33,092 nucleotides of DNA from an uncultured Prevotellaceae bacterium (GCA_900321835.1 ONXQ01000014.1:1-33092), one strand, 5' to 3'; shown: positions 9,738-17,887, numbered from the stretch's first letter. The notes: generated by a model from the letters alone, not told the origin. Translations and numbers: made by a program.

Positions 9738-9935
9738 AATTTGACAAATTGAGTTCAAATTTTACAAATTAATTTGTTTAATTTTGAACAAAATTTGAAA
9801 AATTTCTCTGCGAAGCAGACTTAAAAAACGACGATGAATTTGACAAATTGAATTCAAATTTTACAAATTAATTTGTTTAATTTTGGACAAAATTTGAAAA
9901 ATTTCTCTGCGAAGCAGACTTAAAAAACGACGATG
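9738..9935 (+). repeat. 99-bp tandem duplication at the hsdR start
   Basis: Two nearly identical 99-bp units (9738-9836, 9837-9935) each contain a palindrome CAAATTAATTTG (9765-9776, 9864-9875), the box TAATTTTG (9779-9786, 9878-9885), a mini-hairpin TCTGCGAAGCAGA (9807-9819, 9906-9918) and the context AAAAAACGACGATG. The ATG of the second unit starts hsdR. The ATG of the first (9834) is in the same frame but ends after M-N-L-T-N. A degenerate third piece is visible at about 9700-9737. Only a few bases differ between the units, so the duplication is young. Confidence 0.9.
9765..9885 (+). promoter_or_regulatory. Possible duplicated hsdR promoter/operator
   Basis: TAATTTTG at 9779-9786 and again at 9878-9885 fits the -7 consensus TAnnTTTG. 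Each lies just downstream of the 12-bp palindrome CAAATTAATTTG, which could be an operator. No clear -33 TTTG is seen at the expected distance, and AT-rich DNA gives such matches by chance, so the promoter call is tentative. Confidence 0.35.
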
Positions 9936-12900
9936 AGGAACTTCGACTATTTACAGGAGTTGGGATTGACCGACCTGCATCGGTTCTGTTCAGCCGCCGA
10001 GGAAAAGCAGTTGAGCAACCCCGACCTGAGTGCCATCAGCGCAAGAAAGGCGTTGGAGTATGTGGTGCGCTCGCTCTATGTGACGAAGAATATCGAGATT
10101 CCTGAACGTGCCTCGCTGTTTGAGTTGGTCGATGGCGAACCCTTCCAATCGTTCATCAACGACGACCGCGTGATGATGGCTGTGCATTACGTGCGCAAGG
10201 TGGGCAACAATGGTGCGCATGGTACGGAGGTGTCGAAGCGTGAATCGTTCTTCTGCCTGCTCAACATCTACAACATCGTAGCGGCTGTCCTGTTGAAACT
10301 CAACATTGTCACCGAGGTGAAGCCGTTCGACAGAGACCTCATACCTCGGCAACCTGAACAGCCGACGCTTACCCCGACGAACGTCAGCGTCAACCCGACC
10401 TCTGCCCTCGTTGAGGCTTCGAGCCAAGAGGCTGTCGCCGACAAGACTCCCGTGCAGCAACTGCCGACCGACATCTCGGAGGCTGAGACACGCAAACTCT
10501 ACATCGACCTGATGCTGAAAGAGGCAGGGTGGGACGTGCTCGAAAGAGAGGGAGCCGTGCAGCCCTCGAAGGCTTGCATCGAAGTGGAGGTGAGGGGAAT
10601 GCCGAACAACGAAGGTGTGGGCTACTGCGACTATGTGTTGTTTGGCAGCAACGGACTGCCCCTTGCCGTAGTGGAGGCGAAACGCACGTCGACCGACGCC
10701 GTGAAAGGAAAACATCAGGCCGAACTCTATGCCGACTGTCTGGAACAGCAGTACGGCCAGCGCCCTGTCATCTACTACAGCAACGGCTTTGAGACGTTCA
10801 TCATCGACGGACTTGGCTATCCGCCCCGCAAACTCTACGGATTTCACACCGAGCAGGACCTGGAATGGCTGATTCAGCAGCGCAAACGCCACGACATCGC
10901 GGACTTCAGTGTGAACGACAGCATCACCGACCGTGCCTACCAGAAGATGGCAATCAAGGCTGTGTGTGAACACTTCAACAGCAAACACCGAAAAGGACTG
11001 CTGGTCATGGCAACAGGCACAGGAAAGACACGTGTGGCCATCTCGATGGTGGATGTGCTGACACGCAACGAATGGGTGAAGAATGTGCTGTTCCTTGCCG
11101 ACCGCATCCCCCTGGTCAGCCAGGCACACAAGAATTTCGTGAAGTTGCTGCCCAACATGACCACGTCGGTACTGAGCGAGGAACGTGACCCCGACACGAC
11201 CGCACGCATCACCTTCTCGACCTACCAGACGATGATCAACTACATTGACAGGGACGAGAAGGCGTTCTCGGTGGGTCGCTTCGACCTGATCATCGTGGAC
11301 GAGGCTCACCGCAGCATCTTCGGAAAGTATGCTTCCATCCTGAAATACTTCGATGCGCTGGTCGTCGGCCTGACCGCCACACCGCGCGACGAGGTTGACC
11401 GCAGCACCTACGAGACCTTTGAAATGGAGCAAGGAGAGCCGAACTTTGCCTACGAGTTGGAAGATGCCGTGGCAGAAGGCTACCTCGTGAACTACAGAGG
11501 CTTCAAACGTGGGTCGCTGATACTGCGCGAAGGTATCAAATACGACAGCCTCAGCGACGAAGAAAAAGAACAGTTGGAAGGCGTGTGGGCATTTGAAAAG
11601 GCCAAGAAAGGCATCTCTCCCGACGCCGGCACATTTGTCACCCACGTAGAAGAAACTGGAACGATGGCCGCTGAGCCGCCGGCCCCCTATGGTACAAAAG
11701 GAAATGGCTATCACCGCGACATTCAGCAGCGCGAAATTTTCAGTTATATCTACAACCAGAACACCATCGACCATGTGCTCCAAGACCTGATGGAGAACGG
11801 ACTGAAGGTGCAGCATGGCGAACGCATAGGCAAGACCATCATCTTTGCCTACAACCATCAACATGCCGAGATGATTGTGCAGCGCTTCAACGACCTCTAT
11901 CCCGAGTATGGCCCGGAGTTCTGCGTGCTCATCGACAATTACGTGACCTATGCCAAAGACCTCATTGAAAAGTTGGAGGTGAGGGACGGAAATCCGCAAA
12001 TCGCCGTCAGCGTGGATATGCTCGACACAGGCGTCGATGTGCCCGACGTGCTGAACCTCGTGTTCTTCAAGCCTATCAAAAGCAAAATCAAGTTCATGCA
12101 GATGATTGGCCGTGGCACTCGCCTGTCGGCCGACATCTTCGGTGAAGGAAAGGACAAGGAGTGCTTCTACATCTTCGATTGGTGCAGGAACTTCGAGTAT
12201 TTCGACAAGCATCCCGATGGACAAAAGGGACTGACGCTGCAGTCGCTGACAGAGAAAATCTTTTGTCTGCGCACAAGGGTAGCCTTCCACTTGCAGCATC
12301 AGCAGTATCAGGAAGACCCACCATCGAAAGCCCTTCATGACGAACTGAAAGACATCTTGCACGAACAGGTGGCTTCGCTGTCCGACAGCCATATCTCGGT
12401 GCGTGAGAAATGGTCAGAGGTGTGCAGGTTCAGGAGCGACGAGGCTTGGAAGTATATCTCAGAGGTCGATGTGAACACGCTGATTACGGACCTTTCACCC
12501 CTGCTGCCCAAGCCACAAGGGGATGAAAGCGCAAAGAAGTTTGACATTCTGGCCCTCACCGTCCAACTGTCGTTGCTCGACGAGGAGACAAAAGGCAATA
12601 AGGCTGCGCAGGCTATCCAATCCATTGCCGAGAAACTGCAAGACCTGGCCAGCCACCCAAGCGTTCAGGCACGGATGGGCACCATCAAGGAAGTGTGTTC
12701 AAAAGTGGCTTGGGAGAACGTCACTGTGGGTTGGCTCGAAAAGGTAAGGACAGAACTGCGCGACCTGTTGAAGTTTCTCGCCAGTATTCCCAACCGCCGG
12801 TTTGTCGTTGACATCGAAGACATCACCACTGATGACGGAACGGTGGAAGGCATCACACCACGTGTTACCTACAAGCAGAGCGTTCTCGACTTCCTCACCC

Positions 12901-13328
12901 AAAACCGCGACTTGCCGGTGTTGAAGAAAATCTACAACATTGAGCAACTCACCGGGGCAGACTTTGCCGAACTGGAGCGAATCTTGTGGAAGGAATTAGG
13001 CAGCAGAGAAGACTACGACCGATACACGAAAGGAATGGTGTGCGGTGAGAACGTGGCTATCTTCCTTCGCAGCGTCATGGGTGTTGACAGAAAGGAAGCC
13101 GTACGCCGTTTCTCCGACTTCATTTCTGGCAGCGAGTTGAATGCGGAGCAGGAAGACTTTCTCAACACCATTATTTCCTACGTCTGCGAAAACGGCGACA
13201 TCACGAAGGAGGTTGTGGTCAATGACGCTCCCTTCGATGAGCGCCTCAACGTCTTCACACCCTTCATGCTGCCGCTCGCAAAGTACGTCGATAACCTGCA
13301 CGAAGTGGTCATGCCCGATGTAGGGTAA
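9933..13328 (+). CDS. hsdR: Type I RM endonuclease/translocase subunit HsdR
   Basis: A 1131-residue restriction subunit. An N-terminal DUF4145-like helical domain (about 1-125) is followed by a Pro/Thr-rich linker. The PD-(D/E)xK nuclease core (about 186-300) has the catalytic Asp in YCDYVLFG and VVEAKRT at 246-252. The superfamily 2 translocase has Walker A ATGTGKT at 360-366, DEAH at 456-459, GLTATPRDE near 479 and motif VI in IGRGTRLS. The C-terminus resembles the EcoEI R-subunit C-terminal domain. All nuclease and motor residues appear intact, unlike hsdM. It lies 251 nt after hsdS, behind a duplicated start region, so its expression may be separate from hsdM-fic-hsdS. Confidence 0.95.
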   Translation: MRNFDYLQELGLTDLHRFCSAAEEKQLSNPDLSAISARKALEYVVRSLYVTKNIEIPERASLFELVDGEPFQSFINDDRVMMAVHYVRKVGNNGAHGTEVSKRESFFCLLNIYNIVAAVLLKLNIVTEVKPFDRDLIPRQPEQPTLTPTNVSVNPTSALVEASSQEAVADKTPVQQLPTDISEAETRKLYIDLMLKEAGWDVLEREGAVQPSKACIEVEVRGMPNNEGVGYCDYVLFGSNGLPLAVVEAKRTSTDAVKGKHQAELYADCLEQQYGQRPVIYYSNGFETFIIDGLGYPPRKLYGFHTEQDLEWLIQQRKRHDIADFSVNDSITDRAYQKMAIKAVCEHFNSKHRKGLLVMATGTGKTRVAISMVDVLTRNEWVKNVLFLADRIPLVSQAHKNFVKLLPNMTTSVLSEERDPDTTARITFSTYQTMINYIDRDEKAFSVGRFDLIIVDEAHRSIFGKYASILKYFDALVVGLTATPRDEVDRSTYETFEMEQGEPNFAYELEDAVAEGYLVNYRGFKRGSLILREGIKYDSLSDEEKEQLEGVWAFEKAKKGISPDAGTFVTHVEETGTMAAEPPAPYGTKGNGYHRDIQQREIFSYIYNQNTIDHVLQDLMENGLKVQHGERIGKTIIFAYNHQHAEMIVQRFNDLYPEYGPEFCVLIDNYVTYAKDLIEKLEVRDGNPQIAVSVDMLDTGVDVPDVLNLVFFKPIKSKIKFMQMIGRGTRLSADIFGEGKDKECFYIFDWCRNFEYFDKHPDGQKGLTLQSLTEKIFCLRTRVAFHLQHQQYQEDPPSKALHDELKDILHEQVASLSDSHISVREKWSEVCRFRSDEAWKYISEVDVNTLITDLSPLLPKPQGDESAKKFDILALTVQLSLLDEETKGNKAAQAIQSIAEKLQDLASHPSVQARMGTIKEVCSKVAWENVTVGWLEKVRTELRDLLKFLASIPNRRFVVDIEDITTDDGTVEGITPRVTYKQSVLDFLTQNRDLPVLKKIYNIEQLTGADFAELERILWKELGSREDYDRYTKGMVCGENVAIFLRSVMGVDRKEAVRRFSDFISGSELNAEQEDFLNTIISYVCENGDITKEVVVNDAPFDERLNVFTPFMLPLAKYVDNLHEVVMPDVG

Positions 13329-13351
13329 ACGTTGCGGCACACAGCAAAAGA

Positions 13352-13388
13352 AAGCCTTCGGCCAGATGTTGACCGAAGGCTTCTTGTT
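13352..13388. terminator. Bidirectional terminator between hsdR and tRNA-Gln
   Basis: The 10-bp stem AAGCCTTCGG (13352-13361) with CCGAAGGCTT (13373-13382) has an 11-nt loop. It follows the hsdR stop by 24 nt and directly abuts the 3' end of the minus-strand tRNA, so it can serve both convergent transcripts. The plus-strand T-tract is weak (TCTTGTTGT). Confidence 0.7.
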
Positions 13389-13458
13389 GTGGTACAAGGA
13401 CTCGAACCTTGAATAACAGGACCAGAATCTGTTGTGTTGCCAATTACACCATACCACA
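13387..13458 (-). tRNA. tRNA-Gln (anticodon CUG)
   Basis: The minus strand folds as a cloverleaf: acceptor TGTGGTA/TACCACA, D stem GTGT/ACAC, anticodon loop TTCTGGT with anticodon CTG, and T arm AAGG-TTCGAGT-CCTT. The first pair is U1-A72, typical of tRNA-Gln. The closing pair of the anticodon stem is a mismatch (A-C). CCA is not encoded and must be added. The 3' end faces the RM locus. Confidence 0.92.
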
Positions 13459-13514
13459 ATCAAACATTGTGTGCAGTGGCCGCTTGCATACCCTGCCTTG
13501 CGGCTTTGCGGGTG

Positions 13515-13546
13515 CAAAGGTAGATGTTTTTTTCGGTCTGACCAAA
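13515..13546 (-). promoter_or_regulatory. Promoter of tRNA-Gln
   Basis: On the minus strand, -33 TTTG (13543-13546) and -7 TACCTTTG (13515-13522) are separated by 20 nt, a full consensus match. Transcription would start about 50 nt upstream of the mature tRNA 5' end. Confidence 0.8.
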
Positions 13547-13638
13547 TAAAAAAACGTTTTTTTTGAAAAAAAGTGACATTTTCGGGGGCGGAACGTATTT
13601 TTCCGGGTCGATGCAGGGTGATATTTCGGAAAAAGTCG

Positions 13639-13646
13639 TAACTTCG
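13639..13646 (+). promoter_or_regulatory. Possible -7 element of surE
   Basis: TAACTTCG resembles TAnnTTTG with one change and lies 93 nt before the surE start, the best candidate in this interval. No -33 element is recognisable. Between it and surE is a short CTTGAC-rich stretch that also recurs after surE (14503-14526). Confidence 0.35.
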
Positions 13647-13739
13647 CAGCATCAAAGAATGTAGAGAGTCTGCGTCAGGAGTCAAGCGTCAAGAGACCCG
13701 ATACTCTTGACACTTGTCCCTCGACAAAAAAGTAAAGAG

Positions 13740-14504
13740 ATGGAGAAACCGCTGATTCTGATTTCAAACGACGACGGCTATGCTGCATCGGGCATCCGGC
13801 AACTGACCGACATGATTCGTGACCTGGGCGAAGTGGTGGTCGTGGCTCCCGACGGCGGACGCTCGGGTGCCTCAATGGCCTTCACGGGAACGACTCCCGT
13901 GCGAGTGCATCGCATGGCCAACGACGGTGAGGCGAAGGTGTATGCCTGTTCGGGAACGCCCTGCGACTGCATCAAAGTGGCCGTCGGGCAGTTGCTGAAC
14001 CGACGACCCGACCTCATTCTGGCGGGCATCAACCACGGCGACAATGCAGCCATCAACGTTCACTACTCGGGCACGATGGCCATTGCGCTGGAGGCTGCCA
14101 TGAAGCAGATTCCGGCCATCGGTTTCTCAAGTTGCAAGTTGAGTGTCGATGCCGACTTCAGCGCCCTGCGTCCCACTGTCAGGCAGATGGTGACGGCGGT
14201 GCTGGAGCATGGACTTCCGCCCCGTGTGTGCCTCAATGTCAACTATCCCGATGCCGAGACTTTCAAGGGCATCCGCATCTGCCGCATGGGACTCGGCGAC
14301 TGGGTGAACGAGGTGGAACCGCGTACCGACCCACGAGGCCGCGGCTACTACTGGATGGCGGGCAACTTCGTGAGCCACGACGGGCACGACGACGAAACGG
14401 ACACATGGGCCCTCCACAACGGCTACATCGCTGTCACGCCTTCTCATCTCGACCTCACAGCCTACAGTGCCATGCCTCGCATTGCTGAGATGTTCGGCGC
14501 TTGA
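13740..14504 (+). CDS. surE: 5'/3'-nucleotidase SurE
   Basis: A 254-residue metal-dependent nucleotidase removing phosphate from nucleoside monophosphates. Family motifs are clear: the metal-binding Asp pair in LISNDDGYAASG near residue 8, VVAPDGGRSGASMAFT near 34, SGTPCDCIKVA near 72, and AGINHGDNAAINVHYSGT near 94 with a conserved Asn ligand. Length is normal. The ATG at 13740 gives the canonical start (M-E-K-P-L-I-L-I-S-N-D-D-G); the upstream open extension has no similarity to the family. lpxB follows after 50 nt with no terminator between, so the two are probably cotranscribed. Confidence 0.95.
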   Translation: MEKPLILISNDDGYAASGIRQLTDMIRDLGEVVVVAPDGGRSGASMAFTGTTPVRVHRMANDGEAKVYACSGTPCDCIKVAVGQLLNRRPDLILAGINHGDNAAINVHYSGTMAIALEAAMKQIPAIGFSSCKLSVDADFSALRPTVRQMVTAVLEHGLPPRVCLNVNYPDAETFKGIRICRMGLGDWVNEVEPRTDPRGRGYYWMAGNFVSHDGHDDETDTWALHNGYIAVTPSHLDLTAYSAMPRIAEMFGA

Positions 14505-14554
14505 CTCTCGACCCTTGACCCTTGACAAAATAATTCATTTTCTCGTTTTCTTCC

Positions 14555-15676
14555 ATGAAATACTATCTCATAGCCGGAGAAGCATCGGGCGACCTTCACG
14601 CCTCGAACCTGATGCGGGCGCTGCAGCAAGTGGATGCTGCGGCAGAGTTCCGATTCTACGGCGGTGAGAAGATGCAGAGTGCAGGAGGCACACTGGTGAA
14701 GCACTACAAGGAACTGGCCTACATGGGGTTCATTCCTGTCCTATTGCACCTGCCCACCATTCTGCGCAACATGAAGCAGTGCAAGCAGGACATCACGGCT
14801 TGGCAACCCGATGTGCTCATCCTGATTGACTACCCCGGCTTCAACCTCGAAATTGCCCACTACGTTCACAGCCACACTGACATCCCCGTCTATTATTATA
14901 TCTCTCCTAAAATCTGGGCATGGAAAGAACACCGCATCAAGAACATCCGTCGCGATGTCGATGAACTGTTCTCCATCCTGCCGTTCGAAATTGACTTTTT
15001 TGAAAACAAGCACCACTACCCCATCCACTATGTGGGAAATCCCTGCGTCGATGCCATTGAGCAGTTTAGGAGAGAAGGCAACGAAGGGACAACCACGACG
15101 GTGCCAACCATCGCCATCCTTGCAGGCAGCCGTCGTCAGGAGATCAAAGACAACCTGCGCACGATGCTCCGCGCCGCCTCACAGTTTGCCGGCTACCGCA
15201 TCGTGCTGGCAGCTGCTCCCAACATCGAACCCGAATACTACCGTCGCTACATTCCCTCTGGCGTAGAGGTCGAGATGGTCGGAGGAAAGACCTATCAGGT
15301 GCTGTCCGAAGCCACGGCCGCACTCGTTACCTCGGGCACAGCGACCCTGGAAACTGCCATCCTGCGTGTGCCCCAAGTTGTTTGTTACTATGCTCCCGTC
15401 GGCCCCTTCATCCGACTGCTGCGCCGACTGCTGCTGAAGGTGAAGTACATCTCGCTCGTCAACCTCATCGTCAACAGGGAAATTGTCACCGAACTTGTGG
15501 CGGACGACATGAACGTCGAACGTCTCACGTCCGAATTGTCCGCCATCCTGCCCGGCGGAGCCAAGCGCCAACAGATGCTTGCCGACTACGAAGAGATGAA
15601 CCAGCGGCTCGGACCTGCAGGCGCCTCGCAGCGTGCTGCCCAAGAAATGTACGCCCTGCTTACCCGAAAACCGTAA
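14555..15676 (+). CDS. lpxB: Lipid-A-disaccharide synthase LpxB
   Basis: A 373-residue GT19 glycosyltransferase that joins UDP-diacylglucosamine and lipid X to form the lipid A disaccharide at the inner face of the cytoplasmic membrane. The N-terminus YLIAGEASGDLHASNLM is the family signature, followed by FYGGEKMQSAGG, DVLILIDYPGFN, YYISPKIWAWKEHRIK and a C-terminal nucleotide-binding region with LVTSGTATLE. Length is as expected. The presence of lipid A synthesis confirms a Gram-negative envelope. It sits between surE and a small ORF leading into rsmA, all on the plus strand with short gaps. Confidence 0.96.
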   Translation: MKYYLIAGEASGDLHASNLMRALQQVDAAAEFRFYGGEKMQSAGGTLVKHYKELAYMGFIPVLLHLPTILRNMKQCKQDITAWQPDVLILIDYPGFNLEIAHYVHSHTDIPVYYYISPKIWAWKEHRIKNIRRDVDELFSILPFEIDFFENKHHYPIHYVGNPCVDAIEQFRREGNEGTTTTVPTIAILAGSRRQEIKDNLRTMLRAASQFAGYRIVLAAAPNIEPEYYRRYIPSGVEVEMVGGKTYQVLSEATAALVTSGTATLETAILRVPQVVCYYAPVGPFIRLLRRLLLKVKYISLVNLIVNREIVTELVADDMNVERLTSELSAILPGGAKRQQMLADYEEMNQRLGPAGASQRAAQEMYALLTRKP

Positions 15677-15695
15677 AACGCTAAAACATCATTCC

Positions 15696-15932
15696 ATGTT
15701 TAAGACAACCTATACCAAAGAAGAAGCCGACGAACTGCTCCGATGGATGGACACCCAGCCGAAGGGAGAAATGGACCTCGGCGATGGTATCTTCATCAAG
15801 GACATCGCATTCTTCATCAACCAGATGCGCTCCATTGTCCAAAACCGCCACAGCAACCCTGCCTTTGCCGGGCAGATTGAAATCCTCTGCCGTCTGAAGC
15901 AGGCTTACGAAGAAAAGGAAAAGCATGAATAG
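15696..15932 (+). CDS. Small conserved-looking hypothetical protein
   Basis: A 78-residue soluble, mostly helical protein with no recognised domain. It starts M-F-K-T-T-Y-T-K-E-E-A-D-E-L-L-R-W-M, continues M-D-L-G-D-G-I-F-I-K-D-I-A-F-F-I-N-Q-M, and ends in a charged helix. Support for it being real: it has 19 nt from the lpxB stop to its ATG, normal codon use, and its stop overlaps the rsmA start by 8 bp, so coupling is likely. An in-frame upstream extension to 15633 would overlap lpxB and is not favoured. Function unknown. Confidence 0.75.
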   Translation: MFKTTYTKEEADELLRWMDTQPKGEMDLGDGIFIKDIAFFINQMRSIVQNRHSNPAFAGQIEILCRLKQAYEEKEKHE

Positions 15933-16713
15933 AAACAACGAAGCGGTTCGCCCCAAGAAGTTCCTGGGCCAGCATTTCCTCACCGACCTCAGCATTGCCC
16001 AGCGCATCGCCGACACCGTCGATGCGTGCCCGGGTTTGCCGGTCCTCGAGGTAGGACCTGGAATGGGGGTGCTGACGCAGTTTCTGATGAAGAAAGAGCG
16101 TCCGCTGAAAGTCGTCGAGATAGACCGCGAGTCGGTGCCCTATCTGAAAGAGCACTTCCCAGCGCTGGCCGACTCGGTCGTCGAGGCTGACTTCCTTGCG
16201 ATGGACCTGACTGCGCTTTTCGACGGGATGCCCTTCGTGCTGACAGGCAATTATCCCTACAACATCAGCAGTCAGATTTTCTTCAAGATGCTGGAGAACA
16301 AGGCGCTCATTCCCTGCTGCACAGGTATGATTCAGAAGGAGGTGGCCGAGCGGCTTGCAGCAGCACCCGGCAGCAAGACCTACGGCGTGCTCAGCGTGCT
16401 GGTGCAGGCATGGTACGACGTTGAATACCTCTTCACCGTCGATGAGCATGTGTTCAATCCGCCACCAAAGGTCAAGAGCGCCGTCGTCCGACTGACCCGC
16501 AACCAGCGCACCTCGCTCGGATGCGACGCACAACTCTTCCGCCGCATCGTCAAGACCGTGTTCACCATGCGCCGCAAGATGATGCGCAACGGCATGAAGC
16601 AGATTCTCGGCAGCGACCATCCCCTGCTCTCCGACCCCATCTTCACACGGCGTCCCGAGCAAGTGTCGGTCGAGGAATTCATCGAACTGACCAACCGTGT
16701 CAGTCAGTCATAG
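15925..16713 (+). CDS. rsmA: 16S rRNA dimethyladenosine transferase RsmA/KsgA
   Basis: A 262-residue SAM-dependent enzyme that dimethylates two adjacent adenosines near the 3' end of 16S rRNA during small-subunit maturation. KKFLGQHFL (11-19) is the family start; VLEVGPGMGVLT (40-51) is the SAM-binding motif I. The catalytic motif IV is NYPYN (109-113), equivalent to the usual NLPYN with Leu replaced by Tyr. The C-terminal region contains PPPKVKSAVVRL, also typical. The start overlaps the preceding small ORF by 8 bp. Confidence 0.95.
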   Translation: MNRNNEAVRPKKFLGQHFLTDLSIAQRIADTVDACPGLPVLEVGPGMGVLTQFLMKKERPLKVVEIDRESVPYLKEHFPALADSVVEADFLAMDLTALFDGMPFVLTGNYPYNISSQIFFKMLENKALIPCCTGMIQKEVAERLAAAPGSKTYGVLSVLVQAWYDVEYLFTVDEHVFNPPPKVKSAVVRLTRNQRTSLGCDAQLFRRIVKTVFTMRRKMMRNGMKQILGSDHPLLSDPIFTRRPEQVSVEEFIELTNRVSQS

Positions 16714-16774
16714 GTCCGGCATTTTCCGTCTTCGTCACTTCATAATCAGAACCAAACACTATTTATTCACCACC

Positions 16775-17755
16775 TTGAAAAAACTACTCCGCACCCTCCT
16801 GCCCATCCTGCTTGGCTGCGCCCTGCTCTGGTGGATGTACCGCGAATTCAACTTCGAGCGCGTTCGCTCCACCCTGCTCCATGATATGTCGTGGGGCTGG
16901 ATGCTCGTCTCGCTCATTCCCGGAGTCACGGCCATGATTCTGCGTGGTGTCCGCTGGGTGCAGACCCTCGAGCCGCTGGGCGAACATCCTCGCCGCAGCA
17001 CCTGCATTCATGCTGTCTTTCTCTCCTACATGGCCAGCCTCGTCATCCCCCGCATCGGAGAGGTGAGCCGCTGCGGAGTGCTCACACGCTACGACGGAGT
17101 CAGTTTCTCCAAATCCATCGGTACGGTCGTCACCGAGCGCATCGTCGATACCTTGCTGCTGGCTGTCATCACTGCCGCCGTCCTGCTGCTCCAACTCCCC
17201 GTCTTCATCGACTTCTTTGCCCGCACCGGCACCAACCTCGGTGCATGGTTCAACACTTTTACCCCCACCGGATGGTTCGTCACCCTCAGCCTTCTGGTCA
17301 TCACCCTCGTCTTCGTGTGGCTGCTGCTGCGCCGCTTCGGCGTGGGCGGAACGGTTCGCCAGATGGCCAGCGACGTGCGTGCCGGAATGCTTTCGTTGCG
17401 ACAGGTGCGCAACCTTCCTCTTTTCATTCTCTACACACTCGGCATCTGGGTCAGTTATTTTCTTCATTTCTACCTGACCTTCTATGCCTTTTCGGCCACA
17501 GCCGACCTCGGCTGGACCATCGGCCTTGTTGCCTTCATCGCCTGCACACTCTCGGTCATCGTACCCACTCCCAACGGCATGGGTTCGTTCCACTTTTCCG
17601 TCAAGACCATCCTTGTGCTCTATGGCGTCGAAGCCGCATCGGCCGAAACCTTCGTCCTCATCGTCCATGCCTTCCAGACGCTCCTCATTCCCCTGCTCGG
17701 CGTCTATAGCATGATGGCCCTCAGCCGACGACAAAGACACACCACACCCTCTTGA
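16775..17755 (+). CDS. Flippase-like membrane protein (LPG synthase TM / UPF0104)
   Basis: An integral membrane protein of about 326 residues with roughly seven to eight hydrophobic segments (for example LLPILLGCALLWW near the start and WTIGLVAFIACTLSVIVPTP near 255). Motifs RIGEVSRCGVL and VPTPNGMGSFHF match the lysylphosphatidylglycerol synthase transmembrane family (AglD/MprF N-terminal type), often suggested to move lipid-linked substrates. The soluble synthetase domain of MprF is absent. Start choice is uncertain: a TTG at 16775 gives L-K-K-L-L-R-T-L-L-P, like the usual M-K-K start of such proteins. An upstream GTG at 16697 would overlap rsmA and add 26 unlikely residues. Confidence 0.82.
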   Translation: MKKLLRTLLPILLGCALLWWMYREFNFERVRSTLLHDMSWGWMLVSLIPGVTAMILRGVRWVQTLEPLGEHPRRSTCIHAVFLSYMASLVIPRIGEVSRCGVLTRYDGVSFSKSIGTVVTERIVDTLLLAVITAAVLLLQLPVFIDFFARTGTNLGAWFNTFTPTGWFVTLSLLVITLVFVWLLLRRFGVGGTVRQMASDVRAGMLSLRQVRNLPLFILYTLGIWVSYFLHFYLTFYAFSATADLGWTIGLVAFIACTLSVIVPTPNGMGSFHFSVKTILVLYGVEAASAETFVLIVHAFQTLLIPLLGVYSMMALSRRQRHTTPS

Positions 17756-17781
17756 CCTTTCTGCACAACAGTGCCTATATA

Positions 17782-17864
17782 CGTCTGAGCGCTCAGACGA
17801 AAACTTCTGAGCGCTCAGAAAAAACGTCCAAGCGCTCAGACGATTTTTTCCAAGCGCTTGGACG
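17782..17864. terminator. Cluster of AGCGCT palindromes, likely bidirectional terminator
   Basis: Four related palindromes centred on AGCGCT lie between convergent genes: CGTCTGAGCGCTCAGACG (17782-17799), TTCTGAGCGCTCAGAA (17805-17820), CGTCCAAGCGCTCAGACG (17825-17842) and CCAAGCGCTTGG (17850-17861). They can fold singly or pair with each other, for example CGTCCAAGCGCT (17825-17836) with AGCGCTTGGACG (17853-17864) across a T6-containing loop. The position suggests termination for both sides, but the multiplicity is unusual. Confidence 0.6.
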
Positions 17865-17887
17865 TTCAGTTGATGTTAAGTCGGAAA

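Noticed and set aside
8584..9935. Inverting (shufflon-like) hsdS specificity system
   Set aside because: There is a single complete hsdS, no partial recognition-domain copies, and no recombinase; the repeats downstream are tandem and direct, not inverted hsdS segments.
9990..12392. An 800-codon minus-strand open frame opposite hsdR
   Set aside because: Antisense shadow of hsdR; no family features, and it runs through all helicase motifs of the real gene.
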